Assembly: GCA_017461825.1 (NCBI GenBank) | Contig: JAFTXB010000199.1 | Span: 1 to 19,559, forward strand | Direction: 5' to 3' | Origin: Clostridia bacterium | GTDB lineage: Bacteria > Bacillota > Clostridia > Oscillospirales > CAG-272 | DNA: 19,559 nt | Part shown: positions 15,116 to 19,559 of the stretch, one piece after another | Layout of the letters: every line of letters starts with the position of its first letter | Numbering within the stretch: the stretch's first letter is position 1 | Program-made: the position numbers and the translations under genes | Notes under the pieces: generated by a model | What the model was told of the DNA's origin: nothing | Seen by the model: only the letters and a program-made list of their open reading frames with translations | The model's database searches: none

Positions 15116-16075
15116 TCAAAGAAATCCTTTTTGCACCAATCGGATCGCAAAGCGAAAGACGGGCAGGGGGAATCGAAGCGCGAACAGCTCAAAAACCGAT
15201 GTTACAAAATTGACTCTGCGCATGCGCCAAAGCGCGCGAAAACCGCCTTTTTCACGGTGAAAATTGGCAAGGCGGGCTCGGCTCCAGTTTTTGGCTTCCT
15301 CAAGTTCGGGGAAGGATGCGACCTCGGAAAAACGGCTCACGCGGTCATCAAAGACCTGAATACGGCGCTTCAGATAATCGGTTTTATCAGAAACGCCTGT
15401 CATAACGCCGGTTTGATTTCCGCCGTAGACGCGGTAGTGCATTTGCGGCTTGTCCAAAAAGTCGATTGCCCCATCGTTTGCCGCGCGGAACGCCAGATAG
15501 TGATCGTGTACGATCTCTGATGGAAACGGAAGATAGGAAAGCGCGCGCTCTCGCTCCATTACCATAGTGCAGCCCAGGGCAAAATTGCGGTAGATCAGCG
15601 TGGGTGCTAAGCCCGTTCCGCGCATAAAAACATGACGGCGGCGGTGTTGCTCCATGCTTTCGGCAATTACGTTTCCGTCTCCGTCGATCACGCGCAGATC
15701 GGCACAAACCAAAACGGGAGAGAGGGGGCTGCTTTCCAAAAGACGCACCGTATTTGCAAGCTTTTCGGGCAGCCAGATGTCGTCTTGATCGCAAAAAGCG
15801 ATGTAAGGCTCGGAAGAGTCGCGTATCAACGCCTCAAAGGTTTTGTTTGAACCGAGATTTTTTTCGTTGCGATGCAGAATATAGGGGAATTTTGTGATAT
15901 GCTTGTTCAAAAGCCCCTCCAACTGCTCGCTTGTAAAATGCGGAGATGCATCATCCCGCACGTACAGACAAATCGGCTGATAGGTCTGTGCATTCAGCGA
16001 ATCCAACAGCTCGACCAGCCAAGGGATATTCGGATCATAAATCGCGAGCAAAATGGCAACGGTCTTTTGGGTCAT
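15116..16075 (-). CDS. GT2 glycosyltransferase, rhamnosyltransferase-like
   Basis: A 319-residue cytoplasmic transferase. It opens with the GT-A core VAILLAIYDPN and LLDSLNAQTY, has YVRDDAS for nucleotide-sugar binding and the metal motif CDQDDIW (about 95-101). This pattern is common in rhamnosyltransferases of Gram-positive rhamnan pathways. ATG 16075 follows AAGGAGG, a strong ribosome binding site; the frame extends back to 16147 but crosses the -10 box, so the shorter start is right. It is the first gene of a five-gene minus-strand operon with RmlD, export permease, ATPase and the two-domain GT2. Acceptor and linkage are unknown. Confidence 0.9.
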   Translation of the reverse strand: MTQKTVAILLAIYDPNIPWLVELLDSLNAQTYQPICLYVRDDASPHFTSEQLEGLLNKHITKFPYILHRNEKNLGSNKTFEALIRDSSEPYIAFCDQDDIWLPEKLANTVRLLESSPLSPVLVCADLRVIDGDGNVIAESMEQHRRRHVFMRGTGLAPTLIYRNFALGCTMVMERERALSYLPFPSEIVHDHYLAFRAANDGAIDFLDKPQMHYRVYGGNQTGVMTGVSDKTDYLKRRIQVFDDRVSRFSEVASFPELEEAKNWSRARLANFHREKGGFRALWRMRRVNFVTSVFELFALRFPLPVFRFAIRLVQKGFL

Positions 16076-16118
16076 GCTCTTATCCTCCTTTTCGGTCGTT
16101 CTGATTGCATACATAATT

Positions 16119-16147
16119 ATTATAACATAAAGAGTATCAAAAAGCAA
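16119..16147 (-). promoter_or_regulatory. SigA-type promoter of the polysaccharide operon
   Basis: Read on the minus strand, TTGCTT (16147-16142), a 17-base spacer ending TGT, and TATAAT (16124-16119). The extended -10 should compensate for the weak -35. The -35 box lies in the stem of the upstream gene's terminator. Confidence 0.8.
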
Positions 16148-16176
16148 CAGTATTTTTGAAAAAACTGTTGCTTGTT
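16138..16176 (-). terminator. Rho-independent terminator after the EamA transporter gene
   Basis: On the minus strand, AAGCAACAG and CTGTTGCTT form a nine-pair stem around an A/T-rich loop and are followed by TTT. It ends the AraC-EamA transcript. Confidence 0.8.
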
Positions 16177-16180
16177 ACGC

Positions 16181-17107
16181 CTATATGCTTTGTTTTTTAT
16201 GCAAGATTGCGGGGAGTTGGGCTAAAACGATGGCGAGAAATACCAGCGCGCATCCAAAAAACTCACGGGGGCTCAGCCCGTTGCCCGAAATCAGCCATCC
16301 TCCGAGTGCGGCAAATACGCTTTCCAAACTCATGGAAAGCGATGCGACAGCGGGCTCGGCGTACTTTTGCCCGATGATCTGCAACGTGTAGGCAATGCCG
16401 CTTGAAACGATACCGAGATAGAGAATCTGCGGTGCCGCGCTGAGGATATTGCTCCAAACGATCTCCTCGGTGCAGAGCGAAAGCAGACCTGAGAGAACTC
16501 CGCAAACCAAAAATTGCAGCATGGATAAGAGGATCCCCCCAACGGGATCGGCATAACGGTCGATTGCCATAATGTGAAAAGAAAAGCTGACGGCACACAA
16601 AAAGATCAGCAGATCGCCGAGATAGATCCCTTCAAATCCGCCTGACAGGCACAAAAGATAGATGCCAACTGTGGCGATCGCAACGGCGGCGAGGATCGGG
16701 AGCTTGATCCGCTTGCCGAAAAAAAACGAGAAGATGGGAACCAAAATGACGTACAGCGCGGTCAAAAAGCCGCCGCGTGCTTCTGAGGCAACACCGTCAG
16801 GATAAAACGCAAGCCCAAACTGTTGCAAATTGACGCTGACCGTTAAAAGAACGCCGCAGAGGATGCCGCCGATGAGGGCGTTTTTTCGGGAGGGGGCGCT
16901 TTTTGGAAAGACCGGTTCTCCTGCTCTTTTTTTGACAATACAGAGCAGAACGAACAGGAACGCGGCACCGATAAAGGAGCGCAGACTGTTAAAAATAAAA
17001 GACGGAACTCTGTCGGCGGCGGAACTTTGCGCAACGAAGGCAAGCCCCCATAACAGAGCGGCAAAGCCGAGAATCAGGCTGCCTTTCAGGTTGTTTTGCT
17101 GTTTCAT
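16181..17107 (-). CDS. EamA/DMT-family membrane transporter
   Basis: A 308-residue inner-membrane protein with about ten hydrophobic helices arranged as two EamA repeats, beginning LILGFAALLWGLAFVAQ and, in the second half, LYLGIVSSGIAYTLQIIGQ. These signatures place it in the drug/metabolite transporter superfamily, whose members usually export amino acids, metabolites or drugs; the substrate here is not evident. ATG 17107 is preceded by AAGGTG at six bases; a GTG at 17116 falls inside that site and is not preferred. It begins 16 bases after the stop of the AraC-type regulator, so the two are probably one transcript and the regulator may respond to the transported compound. Confidence 0.9.
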   Translation of the reverse strand: MKQQNNLKGSLILGFAALLWGLAFVAQSSAADRVPSFIFNSLRSFIGAAFLFVLLCIVKKRAGEPVFPKSAPSRKNALIGGILCGVLLTVSVNLQQFGLAFYPDGVASEARGGFLTALYVILVPIFSFFFGKRIKLPILAAVAIATVGIYLLCLSGGFEGIYLGDLLIFLCAVSFSFHIMAIDRYADPVGGILLSMLQFLVCGVLSGLLSLCTEEIVWSNILSAAPQILYLGIVSSGIAYTLQIIGQKYAEPAVASLSMSLESVFAALGGWLISGNGLSPREFFGCALVFLAIVLAQLPAILHKKQSI

Positions 17108-17123
17108 ACGACTCACCTTGCCA

Positions 17124-17945
17124 CTATCCTATGTACTGTGTTCCGTCACGTTTCTTTCGGAACTGTCCGGGCGGGATCCCCATTTCGTTTTTGAAGGAGA
17201 CCGTAAATTTGCTGACATTTGAGAAGCCGAGCTTTTCGGCAATGGCGGAAATGCTGAGGGAGGTGTTGAGCAAAAGATTCTCTGCCTCTTGGATCTTCAA
17301 TGAGAGAAAATACGCATACGGGGTGCGTTTTGTATAGGTTTTGAACAGGTGGTTGAAATGAGATGCGCTGTATCCGATATGCTCTGCCATGTCGGCAACG
17401 TTGAGCGTTTCTCCAATGTGCTCCTGCATATATTGGAGAGATGAGAAAAGGATCGTCTGATGCTGTGAGACCACGGTTGTGATGTTGGTCTGTTCATTGT
17501 TTTTGATGGTTGAAAGCAGAATGAGCATTGCCAGCAGGGAACTGTGTGTTTTCAGGTCTGTCGGCACGCAGCGCCTGCCGCCCGATTCCTCAAACAGTTC
17601 GATAAAGAGCTTGAGGATACGATCGTCCGCCGGAAAGGCGTTCGGAATCTTTTGCAACAGCTCCTGCAGACGTCCGCCCGGGTCGTCTGCTACCTTAAAA
17701 TAGATGTAATCGACGTTGGAAATCGCGCCTTCGGCAAAATGGCTGCTTCTGATATCACCCGGACGCACAAATGTAACGGTGTTCTCGGTGATCGGGATCC
17801 TGACACCGTTTACATGTGTTGTGCCGCTTTTTGCGCGGTGAAGCTCAAGCTCGTAATGCAGCACAAAGCGGCGGGGCATGTGTTGAACGTGAGGGCGACT
17901 TTTCCAGTTCCCCTGTAAAAGAATATCGATCTGTGGAAAACGCAT
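17124..17945 (-). CDS. AraC/XylS-family transcriptional regulator
   Basis: A 273-residue DNA-binding protein. The C-terminal ~100 residues contain two helix-turn-helix motifs: LNVADMAEHIGYSASHFNHL, then SISAIAEKLGFSNVSKFTVS followed by the family's characteristic GIPPGQFRK. The N-terminal half has a cupin-like effector-binding domain (ENTVTFVRPGDIRSSHF region), as in regulators of sugar use. AAAGG precedes ATG 17945 by nine bases. It is divergent from the GH16 gene (184-base gap), a common arrangement for an activator and its sugar-hydrolase target, and is cotranscribed with an EamA transporter. Control of the GH16 promoter is inference. Confidence 0.93.
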   Translation of the reverse strand: MRFPQIDILLQGNWKSRPHVQHMPRRFVLHYELELHRAKSGTTHVNGVRIPITENTVTFVRPGDIRSSHFAEGAISNVDYIYFKVADDPGGRLQELLQKIPNAFPADDRILKLFIELFEESGGRRCVPTDLKTHSSLLAMLILLSTIKNNEQTNITTVVSQHQTILFSSLQYMQEHIGETLNVADMAEHIGYSASHFNHLFKTYTKRTPYAYFLSLKIQEAENLLLNTSLSISAIAEKLGFSNVSKFTVSFKNEMGIPPGQFRKKRDGTQYIG

Positions 17946-18014
17946 AACAAAGAACCTTTCTGAATTATTTTGAAATCCAATAATGGAAAAAACTGCTTTT
18001 TATTTTCTTTTTCG

Positions 18015-18076
18015 TTGTTTTTGGAAAAAATACCGCAGAAAAAGGAATTTACAAGATGCAGTTGCTGTGATAGAAT
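18015..18076 (+). promoter_or_regulatory. Conserved promoter module, copy 3 (GH16 gene)
   Basis: TTGTTTTTGG (18015-18024), a 23-base segment containing CCGCAGAAAAAGGAA, TTTACA (18048-18053), a 17-base spacer ending TGA, and TAGAAT (18071-18076). The parts and spacings match the two EEP lipoprotein promoters 10-12 kb away. A longer reading frame from 17983 runs through this region and is not used. Confidence 0.83.
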
Positions 18077-18129
18077 TAAGTATACATCAATCGATTGTGA
18101 TTTGTCAAGACAAAAAGGAGAAAAAGTTT

Positions 18130-19044
18130 ATGCCATTTGTACCTGTTGAACCAAAAGAATGCGGAATGCGAGCCTGCACCCCTGTTGAGGGACACGCCGA
18201 AAGTTTGCTTCCGTCCGAAAAAAAATGGGAGCTTGTTTGGAATGATGAATTTGACGGAACGTCTCTGGACGAGAGCAAATGGAATTACCGATTGAACTTT
18301 TGGGGATATCCTTCACCTGCCTTTACCAAAGAGGGGGTTGAGCTTGACGGTGAGAGCCATATGCGCATCAATCTGATCCGCAAGGGCGATAATTTTATGT
18401 CGGCGCATCTGCAAACGGCAGGGCTTACCTTTGATAACCCTCGCGATGAGACCTCCAAGAAATTCTGGAGCTTTGGCGAAAAGGATCCCGTAAAGTTTAT
18501 GCACAAGTTTGGTTATTACGAGATTCGCTGCCGCCTTCCCAAGTGCGACGGTTGGCACGCCGCCTTTTGGCTTCAGGCACCCGGTATCGGTTCGCATCCC
18601 GATCCCGCTGTGGCAGGCGTTGAATGTGATATTATGGAAAACTACCGTCAGCACAAGTTTGGCACCATGATCTGCGGAAACGGCTGGGGCGGTTACGGAA
18701 AAGAAAGCAAATGGGCGGGACATTTCGAGTTCCCGTATGAGGAGACCGAGGACGGCTGGCATCGTTACGGTGTTGACTGGACACCCACGGGATATACCTT
18801 TTACGTTGACGGCAAAAAGATCGGCGAGCAAAACGCGCCCGAGTGTGCCGTTTCTCAAATTGAGCAATTCATTCTCGTTTCCACCGAGTGCCACGGATAT
18901 AACCGAGTGTTTAAGTCGCGCGGTGAGGCAGGCGAGGGCATTGTAGTCGGAAATCAGGGCGAGCCCGTTCCCGAATTGTTTGATGCCGTTTTGCCCGATT
19001 ATTTTGAGGTCGATTACGTTCGCGTATTTGATGAAGTAAAGTAA
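18130..19044 (+). CDS. GH16-family glycoside hydrolase, no signal peptide
   Basis: A 304-residue beta-glucanase-like jelly-roll enzyme. The family-typical opening WELVWNDEFDGTSLDESKW (about 33-51) and the catalytic motif ECDIME (Glu165 nucleophile, Asp167, Glu170 acid/base) are intact, so it should cleave a beta-1,3, beta-1,4 or related polysaccharide by retention. ATG 18130 follows AGGAG by nine bases and lies after the conserved promoter. There is no signal peptide or anchor, which is unusual for GH16, so it may act on imported oligosaccharides or leave the cell by another route. The first ~30 residues, with two Cys (ECGMRAC), precede the usual domain. An AraC-type regulator is divergent to it; a secreted beta-helix protein follows. 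Confidence 0.93.
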   Translation: MPFVPVEPKECGMRACTPVEGHAESLLPSEKKWELVWNDEFDGTSLDESKWNYRLNFWGYPSPAFTKEGVELDGESHMRINLIRKGDNFMSAHLQTAGLTFDNPRDETSKKFWSFGEKDPVKFMHKFGYYEIRCRLPKCDGWHAAFWLQAPGIGSHPDPAVAGVECDIMENYRQHKFGTMICGNGWGGYGKESKWAGHFEFPYEETEDGWHRYGVDWTPTGYTFYVDGKKIGEQNAPECAVSQIEQFILVSTECHGYNRVFKSRGEAGEGIVVGNQGEPVPELFDAVLPDYFEVDYVRVFDEVK

Positions 19045-19158
19045 ACGGATACATCTTTAAGGGCGTACAGAGCCCGAACTGCTCAAGCAATTGAGCAATT
19101 TCAAACCGTGCACTGCCCCAATAGGGGATGCAAATAAAAACAAGGAGGATTTTTCAGA

Positions 19159-19559
19159 TTGAAAAACACCAAAATCAAGCTCCTGGCGATTGTTATGGTT
19201 GTTGCACTTCTGACCGGTGTAATCAGCTTTATGGCATTTGCCACGGAAACCACCCCTCTTGGCTATAGCGCAAGCCGTGTAGTCAAGAAAGACACCACAG
19301 GCATCACAAATATCAAGGATTTTGACACTGCCTCTGATAAGACAGAGTACGTTGTCAGCGACCTTGACGGCCTGAACAAGCTTGCCACCGTTGTTACCGG
19401 CGGCAAAACCCTCGCAGGCGTTACCATTTACCAGACCGCTAACATTTCCGGTAAGGGTCTCGGTACGGATGGCGCAAACGCTCCCTTTGCCGGTATCGGT
19501 AAGGATCTGAGCAAGATCTTTGCAGGTACTTACGACGGACAGGGCTACTACGTTAATGA
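19159..19559 (+). CDS. Secreted beta-helix (GLUG-like) protein, 5' part, runs off the window
   Basis: An open frame of 133 complete codons starts at TTG 19159, ten bases after AAGGAGG (19142-19148), and is still open at the last base. The protein starts MKNTKIKLLAIVMVVALLTG and has a classical signal peptide with likely cleavage after FMAFA (about residue 27). The mature start is followed by a region with KIFAGTYDGQGYYVN, which resembles the segment that leads into GLUG-type beta-helix repeats. It therefore looks like the N-terminal counterpart of the protein cut at the left edge. No terminator is evident between it and the GH16 gene (115-base gap, with only a weak hairpin near 19080-19100), so cotranscription is possible. 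Function probably surface adhesion or glycan contact, unproven. Confidence 0.8.
   Translation, partial: MKNTKIKLLAIVMVVALLTGVISFMAFATETTPLGYSASRVVKKDTTGITNIKDFDTASDKTEYVVSDLDGLNKLATVVTGGKTLAGVTIYQTANISGKGLGTDGANAPFAGIGKDLSKIFAGTYDGQGYYVN

Noticed and set aside
17983..18129. Longer N terminus for the GH16 protein
   Set aside because: It runs through the conserved promoter module; ATG 18130 has a strong ribosome binding site.
19080..19135. Possible riboswitch or terminator between GH16 and the beta-helix gene
   Set aside because: Short hairpins (TGCTCAA with TTGAGCA, and CCCC with GGGG) are visible, but there is no T tract and no known riboswitch pattern.
1..19559. CRISPR arrays, tRNA or rRNA genes, prophage genes
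   Set aside because: I saw no regularly spaced direct repeats, no tRNA-like cloverleaf and no phage or integrase genes.

Overview
The window looks like part of a chromosome from a gut-type member of the Clostridia (Bacillota). Near-consensus SigA promoters (including extended TGn -10 boxes), strong AGGAGG-type ribosome binding sites, TTG/GTG starts, Gram-positive-style lipoproteins with Thr/Glu-rich linkers and a CadC/CadA-type metal operon all fit. This placement is inferred from style, not from a marker gene.

Left region (1-2600): the 3' part of a secreted Cys-punctuated beta-helix (GLUG-like) protein, followed in another frame by an endonuclease/exonuclease/phosphatase (EEP) domain that has no start of its own. 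A single-base frameshift in one long gene is the simplest reading. After a terminator and a small patch of degenerate repeats comes a metal-resistance operon (2850-5414): a CadC-like repressor with a clean operator, a stand-alone HMA metal-binding protein, and a P1B-2 Zn/Cd/Pb ATPase that lacks its own HMA domain.

EEP cluster (5498-9428): two lipoprotein EEP enzymes, each behind an almost identical promoter, then a fourth EEP paralogue without a signal peptide, coupled to the third. A 183-bp MITE-like element abuts and supplies the stop codon of the fourth gene. A two-way terminator separates this cluster from the next operon.

Polysaccharide operon (16075 down to 9685, minus strand): a rhamnosyltransferase-like GT2, RmlD, an ABC-2 export permease carrying a large extracytoplasmic domain, its ATPase, and a 754-residue protein with two GT2 domains. 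Together these would make and export a rhamnose-containing surface glycan. Upstream on the same strand lie an EamA transporter and an AraC-type regulator.

Right region (17946-19559): a divergently transcribed GH16 glycoside hydrolase without a signal peptide, whose promoter shares the conserved architecture of the two EEP lipoprotein genes. It is followed by the 5' end of a second secreted beta-helix-type protein, begun by TTG, that runs off the window.

The most interesting signals are the four-member EEP family with three different predicted locations, the rigid 62-bp promoter module shared by EEP and GH16 genes, the possible frameshifted beta-helix/EEP fusion, and the MITE at the end of the EEP array.
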